64,000 nt of DNA. Source: Thermohalobaculum xanthum. Its GTDB lineage: Bacteria; Pseudomonadota; Alphaproteobacteria; Rhodobacterales; Rhodobacteraceae. Both the position numbers and the translations under genes were made by a program. The notes below the pieces were generated by a model, which saw nothing but the letters and a program-made list of their open reading frames with translations, made no database searches and was not told where the DNA came from. The DNA lies in NCBI RefSeq assembly GCF_016623495.1, contig NZ_JAEHHL010000002.1, positions 124,001 through 188,000 on the forward strand. The letters are read 5' to 3'. Numbering within the stretch: position 1 is the stretch's first letter; each line of letters starts with the position of its first letter. Positions 54,282 through 63,489 of the stretch are shown piece after piece.

Positions 54282-56992
54282 TCGCCTGCTCTCCGGTCTG
54301 GTTCCGCGGGCGCATCGGGCGCCCCGTCGGGGGCATCCGCGCCGGTCGCGGAAGCGGTGTCGAACACGCCGGCATCGGCGCCGGTCGCGTCGTCGGTTAA
54401 ATCTTTCGAGCCGCCCGAGGGTTCCGCCACGGCCTCGCTGAGGCGGACGGCGCCTTCGTCGTCGATGATCAGGATATGATCCGCGTCGGCCGCCGCATCT
54501 GCCGCGTCGGCGGCCCAGATCAGCGTGGCCTCGGGCAGCTCGTCACGAAGCGCGGCGCGCAGTGTGGCGTCGCCCTCGCCCGCGCCGCCGCCGACACCGT
54601 CGAGGATGAGGACCGTCGGCCGCTTGATGATGGCGCGGATCAGGCCCGCCCGGCGCCGGGCCACGGCGGTCATGGCCGCGCCACCCGCCCCGGCCGGCGC
54701 ATCGAGGCCCAGGCGCATCAGCGCGTCGCGCAGGCCCGCCTCGCGCGTTGCCTCCTCGAGCGCAAGATCGAGCTGACGCCAGCGCGCCTTGCGGTCGAAG
54801 CGGCGCTTGGCGCCGATGATGTTCTGCGACACCGGCAGGGCCGGGCTGAAGCGATCCTCGTCGAACCGCACGATATCCTCGCGATCGCCGAGAAGATCGA
54901 GGACGCTGGCGCGGCAGGCGAGGATGCGTGCGCGGCCGTCGGCGTCGAGCACGTCGAGCCGGTCTCGCTGGGGCACGAAGCGCGCGGCGAGCGAGGCCAG
55001 CGTGCGCCGTGCGGCCGCGGGCAGCTTGTCGTGCGAGTTCATCCGGTACTGCGTGCTCAACTCGCCGGCCGCGAGGATCTCGACCCGCGGATAGCCCGGG
55101 AAGCCGTCGAGCACCGCCGAGTCCGGAGTGACCGCCTCAACCAGTTCGGCGAATTCCGACGCGATGCGCCAGCCGACACTCTCGAGCTCGGCCATGCCGC
55201 CGGATTTCTCGAGCAGCTCGGCGACGTCCTTGCGGCGGATCAGATCCGGGATTGCGTCCGTGGCGTCGGTCGGCAGCGCGAAGAGCAGGTTCTCGAGCAC
55301 CGTTGCGTTCTCGTTGAACTTGTCGCGATCCCAGGGCTCGAGGACATCCGAGAGCCCCGCCCCAGCCCCGGAGGCGGCAAGCTGCGCGCGGGCCGCGAGG
55401 ACGGGCTCGGTCCAGTCCGAGGCGGAATCGGGCGGGATGCGCGCCTCGAGCGCCCCGGCATAAAGCTCGGCGCCAAGGCCGAAGCGCTCGGTCAGGTCGA
55501 TCAGCCGCGCGGAAAGCTCGTCGGCGTTCTTCACCCCGGCGGCCTCGTAGTCGACCCAGTCGCCTTCGGCGTCGGCCTCGATGTTGCCGGTCGCGCGCGC
55601 CTCGCGCGACATCATCTGCGCGGTCTCGTCGTCCGACGCGTTGGGCGTCCTGGCAAAGAGGCCGTAGAGCAGGTTGTCGCGCATCGAGCGATTGATGATC
55701 CCCGGCTCGGAGGTGACGAAGGCGAGGCTGCGGCCAAGCTGGGGCAGCGTGGCGTCGGCGAGGCTCTGTCCGCCGAGCCTCACCTTGCCCGAATGCGGCA
55801 CCGCGAGCCCGGCCATGATCCGCAACAGCGCCTCGCGCGCGCCGTGCTCGCCGCCGAGGACCGCAACGCGCGACCCCTGTGGGAGCGTGATCCCGGCCGC
55901 GTGGAGGCCGCCCGTGCCCGGCCCGCCCTCGACGCTCTCGAGCACCAGATCGCCATGTAGCGGCGACGCGCGCCCCTCGAGATCCCAGATCCGCTCGCTC
56001 GGCCCGACATCGGGCCCCATGAAGTTGTCGACGACGAAGGAATAACGGCCGTTGAAATCGCTCCAGCGCTGGATGTAGGCGAGCACCTCCTTCCACGGGC
56101 CCGCGAGATCCTTGTAGGCGGCGAGCACCGCGACCATCGCGCCGAAATCGAGTTCGCCCTCGATCACGAGATACCCGCCGATCGAGTAGAAGAAGAACGG
56201 CGTGAGCTGGTTGAGGAAGTTGTTGAGGAACTTGATGGTGAACTTGCGCCGGAAGATCTGCATCCGGATCAGCGTGTTCTGGAAGAGCTTGCCCGATACC
56301 TGCGCCAGGTGCCAGCGCGCGGTGTCATTGGTCTGGATCTCGGGCATCTGGCCCACGCTCTCGGCCAGCGTGTCCGCAAGCATCCGGTTGTTGCCCGCGC
56401 GCTCCTTGTTCAGACGCACGACCTTGGCCTGCATCCAGGGGATGAGCCAGGCCTGCATGGGGTAGAGCGAGATCGCCGCGAAGCCCAGCAGCGGATCCTG
56501 GATGAAGATGAAGACGATGTAGACGCAGAGCAGTCCGCCCTGGAATGCGGGGGTCGCGATCACCTCGCCGATGAAGCCGCCGAGCGGCTCGATCTCGCCC
56601 ATCAGGGCCTGCACCACCTCGCCGGGCTTGGTCGAACGCATGCGCGACATCGGGAACCGCATGACCTGCTCGATCAGCTGGTAGCGCAGACGGCGGAGCA
56701 TGCGCTCGCCGGTCATCCCGATGGCGATGTTCATCACCCACTTCACGCCGTTGATCAGAACGACCATCCCCAGGAAGGCCGCGCAGAGGAGCAGGAGGTA
56801 GGGGATCTGGCCGAACTCGATGCCGAAGACCTCGCGCGGAAAGTCCCGCCCGCTGATCGCGTCGTTCACGATCAGCTTGGGAAGTTCCAGCGACACATAG
56901 ACCAGGGGGAAGGAAAGGACGGTGAGGACGAGGATGAAGATCTGCTCGCGCTTCGAGTAACGCCAGACGAAACGGAAGAAGTTTTTTTCCAT
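54278..56992 (-). CDS. ABC exporter-like membrane protein with degenerate nucleotide-binding domain
   Basis: A 904-residue protein. Residues 1-330 form a typical type-1 exporter membrane domain (helices such as IFILVLTVLSFPLVYVSL and PYLLLLCAAFLGMVVLING). The nucleotide-binding region aligns with ABC ATPases but key residues are gone: Walker A near 374 reads GGEHGAREALL (Lys to Arg, no Ser/Thr), the Q-loop reads VTSEPG (no Gln), the signature near 772 reads MTAVARRRAGL instead of LSGGQ, Walker B near 792 is VLILDG (no catalytic Glu), and no switch His is seen. About 270 extra residues separate Walker A and B. The tail is Asp/Ala-rich. ATG 56992 opens the first helix. Confidence 0.85.
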   Translation of the reverse strand: MEKNFFRFVWRYSKREQIFILVLTVLSFPLVYVSLELPKLIVNDAISGRDFPREVFGIEFGQIPYLLLLCAAFLGMVVLINGVKWVMNIAIGMTGERMLRRLRYQLIEQVMRFPMSRMRSTKPGEVVQALMGEIEPLGGFIGEVIATPAFQGGLLCVYIVFIFIQDPLLGFAAISLYPMQAWLIPWMQAKVVRLNKERAGNNRMLADTLAESVGQMPEIQTNDTARWHLAQVSGKLFQNTLIRMQIFRRKFTIKFLNNFLNQLTPFFFYSIGGYLVIEGELDFGAMVAVLAAYKDLAGPWKEVLAYIQRWSDFNGRYSFVVDNFMGPDVGPSERIWDLEGRASPLHGDLVLESVEGGPGTGGLHAAGITLPQGSRVAVLGGEHGAREALLRIMAGLAVPHSGKVRLGGQSLADATLPQLGRSLAFVTSEPGIINRSMRDNLLYGLFARTPNASDDETAQMMSREARATGNIEADAEGDWVDYEAAGVKNADELSARLIDLTERFGLGAELYAGALEARIPPDSASDWTEPVLAARAQLAASGAGAGLSDVLEPWDRDKFNENATVLENLLFALPTDATDAIPDLIRRKDVAELLEKSGGMAELESVGWRIASEFAELVEAVTPDSAVLDGFPGYPRVEILAAGELSTQYRMNSHDKLPAAARRTLASLAARFVPQRDRLDVLDADGRARILACRASVLDLLGDREDIVRFDEDRFSPALPVSQNIIGAKRRFDRKARWRQLDLALEEATREAGLRDALMRLGLDAPAGAGGAAMTAVARRRAGLIRAIIKRPTVLILDGVGGGAGEGDATLRAALRDELPEATLIWAADAADAAADADHILIIDDEGAVRLSEAVAEPSGGSKDLTDDATGADAGVFDTASATGADAPDGAPDAPAEPDRRAGE

Positions 56993-57205
56993 ACGCGCCG
57001 GCTCTCCGCGCCAAGTTGCGCCGGCTGTCCGGCTGTCCCCGATCCGCCGCGCCGATTGCGCCTGCAAGCATCACAGACGCCAAGGGGCTGCGCAAGTCGC
57101 ATGGATCGCAATGATCCGAGGGCCTGGCGCGGCGAACAGGGGACCGTGACGGGCCCGCCGGATCATGCTAGGCGATCCGCCCGTTGGCCGAGAGAGGAGC
57201 GGGGA

Positions 57206-57640
57206 ATGGAATTCGACGAGAGCCTGCCCTGGCGCAGGGTCCGGGGCGAGGGCTTCAATGCCCATGTCGGACCGGTGCAGATCGCACGCGCCGGCGAGAC
57301 GGTCTGGCACGCGGCGCTCGACATCGAGCCGCGCCACATCAACGTGGGCGGCGTCTGCCATGGCGGCGTCATCCTGTTCGTGGCGGACGTGGCGATGGGG
57401 GCCGCGACCTTCGAGTCGGGCGGGGGGCATCCCTGCGCCACGATCGATCTCGACTGCCATTTCCTGGCCGCCGCCAAGCGCGGCGAGCGTCTGCTGGCCC
57501 GCGCCGAGCAGATGCGCCGGGTGCGGGGCCTGTCGTTCATGCAGTGCGAGCTGTGGTCGGGCGGGCGCCAGGTCGCCCGCGGCGCGGGGATCTGGAAGTA
57601 TCTCGAGAGCCGCGCACCTGGTTCGACGGGCGGTCCCTGA
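57206..57640 (+). CDS. PaaI family thioesterase
   Basis: A 144-residue hotdog-fold acyl-CoA thioesterase. The characteristic loop is NVGGVCHGGVILFVADVAMGAA (H-G-G), followed by TIDLDCHFLAAAKRGERLLARAE. The substrate is unknown. ATG 57206 has GAGGAG in front. Divergent from the ABC-like gene. Confidence 0.85.
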   Translation: MEFDESLPWRRVRGEGFNAHVGPVQIARAGETVWHAALDIEPRHINVGGVCHGGVILFVADVAMGAATFESGGGHPCATIDLDCHFLAAAKRGERLLARAEQMRRVRGLSFMQCELWSGGRQVARGAGIWKYLESRAPGSTGGP

Positions 57641-57718
57641 GCGCACCTGCGCCCCTGGCACCGCCGGTCATCAGCTGCCCCGCTGGGGGGCAGCCATGGG
57701 CCCTGCGCCCGCGCGGGC

Positions 57719-58336
57719 TCAGGCCGTCTTGAGCGCCTCGATCAGCTTCTCGACATCGCCGCCGCGGCTGTCGAACATCGCGCCGATCTCCTCGCGCTGG
57801 GTCGTGGCCATCGACACCCCTTCGATCACGATGTCGATGATGCGCGCGCCATCGCCGCCGCGGTCGGAGACCAGCCAGTCGACCGGGATCGGCTGTCCGC
57901 CGCCCGGCTGGCTGACCGAGCTCTGCACCAGGATGCCCTTCTTGCCGGCGTCGATCGACCGCGAGAGCGAGACCGTCTCGCCCGAGTATTCCTGGAACCG
58001 CCGGGCGTAGATCCGCGAGACGTAGCCGCTGAACGCCGCGACGTAGCGGGCCTGCTGGTCGTCCGACATCTCGCGCCAGACGCGCCCGGCGGCGAAGCGC
58101 GCGATCTGCGGCAGCGCCGCCCTGCGCTCCATGATGGACTGTAGGCTCGCGGCCTTTTCGTCCGTTCCGCCGCTGCCCTTGACCAGGGCGAGAACCTCGT
58201 CAACCGCGCTCTGCACGACTGCGCGGGCCTCGTCCTCGGCAAGCGCATGCGCGGGGCGCGGGGCGAACGAGCCTGCCACAGCCACCGTAAGCGCCACTGC
58301 GCCCGCAAGCCCCATGAAGCCGCGACGTCCGATCAT
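57719..58336 (-). CDS. mlaC: MlaC/Ttg2D-like phospholipid-binding protein
   Basis: A 205-residue periplasmic protein with a twin-arginine-like signal (MIGRRGFMGLAGAVALTVAV). The MlaC fold is indicated by LPQIARFAAGRVWREMSDDQQARYVAAFSGYVSRIYARRFQEYSG and the later IIDIVIEGVSMATTQREEI. MlaC shuttles lipids between the outer-membrane MlaA complex and MlaFEDB. None of these are in the window, so it is a solitary component here. It diverges from the type I secretion genes. Confidence 0.85.
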   Translation of the reverse strand: MIGRRGFMGLAGAVALTVAVAGSFAPRPAHALAEDEARAVVQSAVDEVLALVKGSGGTDEKAASLQSIMERRAALPQIARFAAGRVWREMSDDQQARYVAAFSGYVSRIYARRFQEYSGETVSLSRSIDAGKKGILVQSSVSQPGGGQPIPVDWLVSDRGGDGARIIDIVIEGVSMATTQREEIGAMFDSRGGDVEKLIEALKTA

Positions 58337-58481
58337 GATTCAGTCCTCTCCAGCGATTCGTTCCGCGGCGCGCGGCGCCGCCACCGCGAGATAGCAGCCC
58401 ATGCGACGCGCACCAAACCCTCTAACGCTGCATCCGCGCTTTCCGTTGCCCTCGTGTCACGCGCCTTCAGCAGAGTCTCCT

Positions 58482-58509
58482 TTGCGCGAGGGCCATTCGG
58501 ACGTAGGAT
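58482..58509 (+). promoter_or_regulatory. Putative promoter of the type I secretion genes
   Basis: TTGCGC (58482-58487), 16 bases, TAGGAT (58504-58509), about 55 bases before ATG 58565. Confidence 0.4.
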
Positions 58510-58564
58510 CGGGAAGCTGGTTCGTGTAGAGCCGTCTGGCGTTCGCGGGACGGCTGATGAGTGG

Positions 58565-60853
58565 ATGGGTAACGACGTGACGGAAAATAGCGGGCGCGAC
58601 GAGCTCCGGGCGGCGCTGGCGCGTTTTCGCGGGCATTTTGCAGCAGTCGGCGTTTTCAGTGCCTTCGTCAATTTGCTGATGCTGACGGGGCCGCTTTTCA
58701 TGCTGCAGGTCTATGACCGCGTGCTTTCGAGCCGCTCGGAAGCGACGCTCGTAGCCCTGATCGTGCTCATAACGATCCTGTTCGGCTTCATGGGCGTGCT
58801 GGACTATCTCCGCGGGCGGGTTCTGTCGCGCGTCGGCGCCGCCTTCCAGTCAACCTTCGACTCGCGCGTCTTCACCGCCGCACTTCGCCGCGCCGTGGCA
58901 CCGCAGGAACGGGCGCGGCCCAACACCGCCGCGCGCGACCTCGATGCGCTGCGTCAGATTCTGTCCGGCCCCGCCCCATTCGCGCTGTTCGACGTGCCCT
59001 GGGTCCCGATCTATCTGGGCGCGATATTCCTTTTCCACACCTACCTGGGCTGGACCGCCGTCGCGGGCGGGCTGATCCTGGTCGCGCTGACCGCGCTCAA
59101 CCAGATGCGTTCGCGCGCTGCCACGGAACAAAGCCAGATGAGCGCCAGCATCGCGGACGCGCTGGGCGAGCAACTGAGGCAGAACGCCGAGGCGGTGCAG
59201 GGCCTGGGCATGACGCGCGCAGGGCTGGCACGCTGGAAGGGGATGCGCGAGGAAGCGCTCGAAGCCCAGATCGTGGCGTCGGATTGCACCGCGACCTACT
59301 CGACCGCCGCCAAGACGCTGCGCTTCTACCTTCAGTCGCTGATGCTGGGCATGGGCGCCTACCTGGTCCTGCAGCAGGAGATTTCGCCCGGCATGATGAT
59401 CGCGGCCTCGATCCTGATGGGCCGCGCGCTTGCGCCCATTGATCAGGCGATCGGGCAGTGGCCGCTGGCGCAGCGCGCGCTGCTGGGCTGGCGCCAGCTG
59501 TCCAAGCTGCTCGAGAAATCGCCGCCCGAGGCGGTGAAGACCCGCCTGCCCGCGCCGAAGGGCCATGTCGAGGTCAACGGCGTCGCCGTCGTGGCACCGG
59601 GCGAGAGCGTGCCTGTGTTGCGCGGCATCACCTTCCGGCTCGAGCCCGGTCAGGCTTTGGGCGTGATCGGGCCGTCGGGCGCGGGGAAGACCACGCTGGC
59701 GAAGGTGCTTGCCGGCGTCTGGCCGGCGGCGGCGGGCAAGGTGCGGATCGACGGAGCGGCTCTCGACCAGTGGAACACGGACGAGCTGGGCCAGCATATC
59801 GGCTATCTGCCGCAGGAGGTCGGGCTGCTTCCGGGCACGGTGGCGCAGAACATTGCGCGCCTCTCGCTTCAGCCGAACGACGAGGCGGTGATCGAGGCAG
59901 CGCAACGCGCGGGCGCACACGATCTTCTGCTGGCGCTGGTCCAGGGCTACGACACGGAGATCGGCGCAGGCGGCCAGCGGCTCTCGGGCGGGCAGCGCCA
60001 GCGCGTGGCGCTTGCGCGCGCGTTCTATGGCGACCCCGCCGTGCTGATCCTGGACGAGCCGAACGCCAATCTCGACGCGCAGGGCGAGCAAGCGCTGGTG
60101 ACCTCGATCCGCGAGGCCAAGGCGCGCGGGCGAAGCGTGATCGTCATGGCCCACCGCCCCAGCGCGATCGCGGCCTGCGACTTGCTGCTGGTGATCGACA
60201 AGGGACAGCAGGTCGACCTCGGGCCGCGCGATGAGGTGCTGCGCCGTCGGACCAAGAACCACGAACAGATCGTCGCCGGGGCGAAGGAGCTGAGCCCCCC
60301 CGGCGCCACGATCAAGGCGCAGCAGAAAGGCGGCGCCGACGGGCTCGCGGCATCCGGTGCCGCGCGACCGGGCGGCGCCAACGGCCCCGACGCAGGCAAT
60401 GGTGCTGGCGCGGTCGCGGGGGGGAACGGCGCTGGTGCCCCCGGGGTGACGCGTCCTGCAGCCAGGCCGGCGGGGCACGTGAGCGCCAGCATGGGGCGGC
60501 CCGCGATGATGACGCCCGTGCTGCGCGTCGGCGCAGGCCCGGCCGGTACGGCCGCCGCGCAGCCGAAGCCCGAGCCGAAACCCGAGCCGAAGGTGGAATC
60601 CAAGCCTGAGCCGAAGGTGGAACCCAAGGCTGAGCCAAAGGTGGAACCCAAGGCTGAACCTGAAGTGGAGCCCAGGGTCGAGGCCAAGGCGGAACCCAAG
60701 GTGGCCCCCAAGGCAGAGCTCAAGCTGGGTTCCAAGGATGACGGAGCGAGCGCCGCGCCGGAGACCGAGGCCGTCGCCAAGCCCGAGGTGATAACGAAGC
60801 CCGCCAAGCCCAACGCGGTGCTGAGCCTTCCCGTTCGGGAGGAGAAGCCATGA
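58565..60853 (+). CDS. Type I secretion system permease/ATPase with repetitive tail
   Basis: A 762-residue ABC exporter of the PrsD/HlyB type. It has an exporter membrane domain and a full nucleotide-binding domain: GPSGAGKTT near residue 370, LSGGQRQRV near 473, VLILDEPNANLD near 492, and AHRPSA as the H-loop. DELRAALARFRGHFAAVGVFSAFVNLLMLTGPLFMLQVYDRVL is characteristic of the subgroup without an N-terminal peptidase. After about residue 575 the protein continues for some 185 residues that are not part of the family, including a Lys/Pro/Glu repeat at about 666-719. The gene overlaps the adaptor by four bases. Confidence 0.9.
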   Translation: MGNDVTENSGRDELRAALARFRGHFAAVGVFSAFVNLLMLTGPLFMLQVYDRVLSSRSEATLVALIVLITILFGFMGVLDYLRGRVLSRVGAAFQSTFDSRVFTAALRRAVAPQERARPNTAARDLDALRQILSGPAPFALFDVPWVPIYLGAIFLFHTYLGWTAVAGGLILVALTALNQMRSRAATEQSQMSASIADALGEQLRQNAEAVQGLGMTRAGLARWKGMREEALEAQIVASDCTATYSTAAKTLRFYLQSLMLGMGAYLVLQQEISPGMMIAASILMGRALAPIDQAIGQWPLAQRALLGWRQLSKLLEKSPPEAVKTRLPAPKGHVEVNGVAVVAPGESVPVLRGITFRLEPGQALGVIGPSGAGKTTLAKVLAGVWPAAAGKVRIDGAALDQWNTDELGQHIGYLPQEVGLLPGTVAQNIARLSLQPNDEAVIEAAQRAGAHDLLLALVQGYDTEIGAGGQRLSGGQRQRVALARAFYGDPAVLILDEPNANLDAQGEQALVTSIREAKARGRSVIVMAHRPSAIAACDLLLVIDKGQQVDLGPRDEVLRRRTKNHEQIVAGAKELSPPGATIKAQQKGGADGLAASGAARPGGANGPDAGNGAGAVAGGNGAGAPGVTRPAARPAGHVSASMGRPAMMTPVLRVGAGPAGTAAAQPKPEPKPEPKVESKPEPKVEPKAEPKVEPKAEPEVEPRVEAKAEPKVAPKAELKLGSKDDGASAAPETEAVAKPEVITKPAKPNAVLSLPVREEKP
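60561..60720 (+). repeat. Coding repeat, 24-base unit (PKVEPKAE)
   Basis: A series of degenerate 24-base units encode eight-residue repeats of the kind P-K-V-E-P-K-A-E. The repeat expands the C-terminal tail of the secretion ATPase with alternating charge and proline. Confidence 0.75.
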
Positions 60854-62181
60854 ACGAAGCACTCCCGCCGCCTACCGACGGCGAAAGCCCGTCGCGCTGG
60901 GGAGTCAAAACCCAGGTCCGCGCGGGCATGGTTGCGATCCTGCTGCTGGCGGGCGGCATGGGCGGCTGGGCCGCGACGGCCGAGTTGCACGGCGCGGTAA
61001 TCGCGCCGGGGCGCCTGCGCGTCGAGGCCCAGCGCCAGGTGGTGCAGCATCCGGACGGTGGCGTGGTCGGCGAGATCCTCGTGCGCGAAGGCGACCTGGT
61101 CGAGGCGGGCGCCACGCTGATCAGGCTCGATGCGACGACGCTCAATTCCGAACTCGCGGTGCTCGAGAGCCAGCTTTTCGAGATCATGGCCCGGCGCGGG
61201 AGGCTCGAAGCCGAGCAGACCGACGCCGACAAGATCGCGTTCGATCCCGAACTGATCGAGGCGGCCGCGCGGCGGCCCGAGGTGGCGAGCCTCATCGAGG
61301 GGCAGCGCCGCCTGTTCCGTGCACGGCGAGAAACCATGCAGGGCGAGCGCAACCTGCTGGCCGAGCGCCAGATCCAGATCTCGGAGCAGATCACCGGCAC
61401 CGATGCGCAGCTTGAGTCCCTCAAGCGCCAGCACGAGTTCATCGACGAGGAGCTGACCGGGCAGCGCAAGCTGTTCGCCCAGGGGCTGGCCCAGGCCAAC
61501 CGGGTGCTTGCGCTCGAGCGCGAGGCCGCCCGCCTGAAAGGACAGGAAGGCGAGTTCATCGCGCGGATCGCGCAACTCAAGGCGCAGATCTCCGAGATCG
61601 GACTGGAGCGGCTCAAGCTGGGCACGCTGCGGCGCGAGGAGGCGATCACGCAGCTGCGCGACCTGGGCTTTCGCGAGCTGGAGCTCAAGGAGCGCCGGAT
61701 CGCGCTGAGGGAGCGTCTCGACCGGCTGGACATCCGCGCGCCCCGCGCGGGCATCGTCTACGAGCTGTCGGTCTTCGCCGTGAAAGCGGTGATCCGGCCC
61801 GCGGAGCCCGTGCTCTACATCGTGCCGACGGACGAGACCCTGGTGATCGATGTCGAGATCGACCCGACCAACATCGACGAGATTGCGCCGGGGATGGAGG
61901 CGGTGGTCCGCTTCCCCGCCTTCAGCAGCCGCACGACGCCCGAGCTGAACGGCTCGGTCGCGCGGATCTCGCCCGACGTGCACGTCGACGAACAGGCGCG
62001 GCGCAGCTACTACCGCGGCGAGGCGCTACTCGACGAGGGCGAGATCGAGCGCCTCGAAGGGCGCGAGCTGATGGCGGGCATGCCGGTCGAGGTATTCATC
62101 CAGACCGGGGCACGCACGCCGATCGCCTACCTGATGAAACCGCTCACCGACTATTTCAACCGCGCCTTCCGCGAGACGTGA
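60850..62181 (+). CDS. HlyD family type I secretion membrane-fusion protein
   Basis: A 443-residue adaptor. One N-terminal helix (VRAGMVAILLLAGGMGGWAATAEL), then barrel and lipoyl halves (GVVGEILVREGDLVEAGATLIRLD), a long alpha-hairpin between about residues 100 and 290 and the closing half (RLDIRAPRAGIVYELSVF). It connects the ABC exporter to an outer-membrane TolC channel not encoded here. Translation is coupled by the ATGA overlap with the ATPase gene. No obvious RTX substrate gene is in the window. Confidence 0.93.
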   Translation: MNEALPPPTDGESPSRWGVKTQVRAGMVAILLLAGGMGGWAATAELHGAVIAPGRLRVEAQRQVVQHPDGGVVGEILVREGDLVEAGATLIRLDATTLNSELAVLESQLFEIMARRGRLEAEQTDADKIAFDPELIEAAARRPEVASLIEGQRRLFRARRETMQGERNLLAERQIQISEQITGTDAQLESLKRQHEFIDEELTGQRKLFAQGLAQANRVLALEREAARLKGQEGEFIARIAQLKAQISEIGLERLKLGTLRREEAITQLRDLGFRELELKERRIALRERLDRLDIRAPRAGIVYELSVFAVKAVIRPAEPVLYIVPTDETLVIDVEIDPTNIDEIAPGMEAVVRFPAFSSRTTPELNGSVARISPDVHVDEQARRSYYRGEALLDEGEIERLEGRELMAGMPVEVFIQTGARTPIAYLMKPLTDYFNRAFRET

Positions 62182-62228
62182 GGGGCGCGGGCCTTGATCG
62201 TCGCCCGCCCCCGACCAACTTGACCGGC

Positions 62229-63431
62229 ATGAACCGACCCACTCCGCCGCCGCAAGGACAGGCCCGCGTCGAGATCGAGATCGCGCGCGGGATCGCCGGC
62301 ATTCCTGCGATCGAGTGGGACGCTTGCGCCGCGCCGGCGCGCGCCGGCGGCCGGGCACCCAACCCCTTCGTGACCCATGCCTTTCTGGATGCGCTGGAGG
62401 CATCGGGCTCGGCCACGCCCGCCACGGGCTGGGCGCCGCATCACCTGGTGGCGCAGGTCGATGGCCGGATCGAGGCGGTGATGCCGCTCTATCTGAAAGG
62501 CCACAGCCAGGGCGAGTACGTCTTCGATCACGCCTGGGCGAACGCCTGGCACCGCGCGGGCGGCGAGTATTATCCCAAGCTGCAGTCCTCGGTGCCGTTC
62601 ACGCCCGCCACCGGGCCGCGCATGATGGTGCGGCCCGATGCGGCGCTCGGGACCGAGGCGATGCAGGGCGCGCTGATCGACACCGCCAGACGACTGGCGG
62701 ATTCGAACGGGCTGTCGTCGCTGCACGTCACCTTCTGCACCGAGGCCGAGTCACAGCTTGGTGCGCGGCACGGCCTGCTGCAGCGGACGGACCAGCAGTT
62801 CCACTGGATCGACCGGGGCTATCGCGATTTCGCCGATTTCCTCGACGCGCTCGCCTCTCGCAAGCGCAAGCAGCTCAAGCGAGAACGGGCCCGCGCCCTC
62901 GACGCCGGGGTCAGGATCAGCTGGTTCAGCGGCGAGGACATCCGGCCCGAGCACTGGGATGCCTTCTGGCTGTTCTACCAGGACACGGGCTCGCGCAAAT
63001 GGGGCAGCCCCTATCTCACGCGCGAGTTCTTCGACATCGTGCATGGTGCGATGGCCAGGGAGATCCTGCTGGTGCTGGCCGAGCGAGACGGGCGCTGGAT
63101 CGCCGGCGCGCTGAACTTCATCGGAGCGGACACACTTTACGGCCGCTACTGGGGCTGCCGCGAGGACCACCCGTTCCTGCATTTCGAGGCGTGCTACTAC
63201 CAGGCCATCGACTTCGCGTTGGCGCATGGGCTGGGCCGCGTCGAGGCCGGCGCGCAGGGGGCGCACAAGCTCGCGCGCGGCTACGAGCCGGTGACGACGC
63301 ATTCGCTGCACTGGATCCCGGATCCGGGCTTCCGGACCGCAGTCGCCCGCTATCTCGAGCAGGAGCGCGCGGCGGTCGCCATGGAGGGGGCCGAGCTGGC
63401 CCAGTTCACGCCGTTCAAGCGCGGCGGCTGA
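62229..63431 (+). CDS. FemAB/GNAT-like peptidyltransferase (DUF482-like)
   Basis: A 400-residue protein of the GNAT-like superfamily known as DUF482 or peptidoglycan biosynthesis/recognition family. Blocks: NPFVTHAFLDALEASGS, LKGHSQGEYVFDHAWANAW, GARHGLLQRTDQQFHW and the C-terminal EAGAQGAHKLARGYEPVTTHSLHW. The family may transfer an amino acid onto peptidoglycan or lipid precursors. The GTG at 62178 overlaps the hlyD stop and is an alternative; ATG 62229 is preferred. Confidence 0.82.
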   Translation: MNRPTPPPQGQARVEIEIARGIAGIPAIEWDACAAPARAGGRAPNPFVTHAFLDALEASGSATPATGWAPHHLVAQVDGRIEAVMPLYLKGHSQGEYVFDHAWANAWHRAGGEYYPKLQSSVPFTPATGPRMMVRPDAALGTEAMQGALIDTARRLADSNGLSSLHVTFCTEAESQLGARHGLLQRTDQQFHWIDRGYRDFADFLDALASRKRKQLKRERARALDAGVRISWFSGEDIRPEHWDAFWLFYQDTGSRKWGSPYLTREFFDIVHGAMAREILLVLAERDGRWIAGALNFIGADTLYGRYWGCREDHPFLHFEACYYQAIDFALAHGLGRVEAGAQGAHKLARGYEPVTTHSLHWIPDPGFRTAVARYLEQERAAVAMEGAELAQFTPFKRGG

Positions 63432-63439
63432 CAAGCAAA

Positions 63440-63467
63440 GGGCCGCGAAGCGTCAGCCACGCGGCCC
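63440..63467. terminator. Bidirectional hairpin between the FemAB-like and peroxiredoxin genes
   Basis: GGGCCGCG (63440-63447) pairs perfectly with CGCGGCCC (63460-63467) around a 12-base loop, between two convergent genes. Confidence 0.55.
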
Positions 63468-63489
63468 CAGTCTCGGGCATCAGGCCGGA

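Noticed and set aside
60561..60720. Possible CRISPR or non-coding tandem repeat
   Set aside because: Units are 24 bases with no spacers, in frame and coding for PKVEPKAE-type residues.
58850..60862. Minus-strand open frame of 670 codons opposite the secretion ATPase
   Set aside because: The apparent GL/HL repeats are the reverse of the Lys-Pro-Glu coding repeat.
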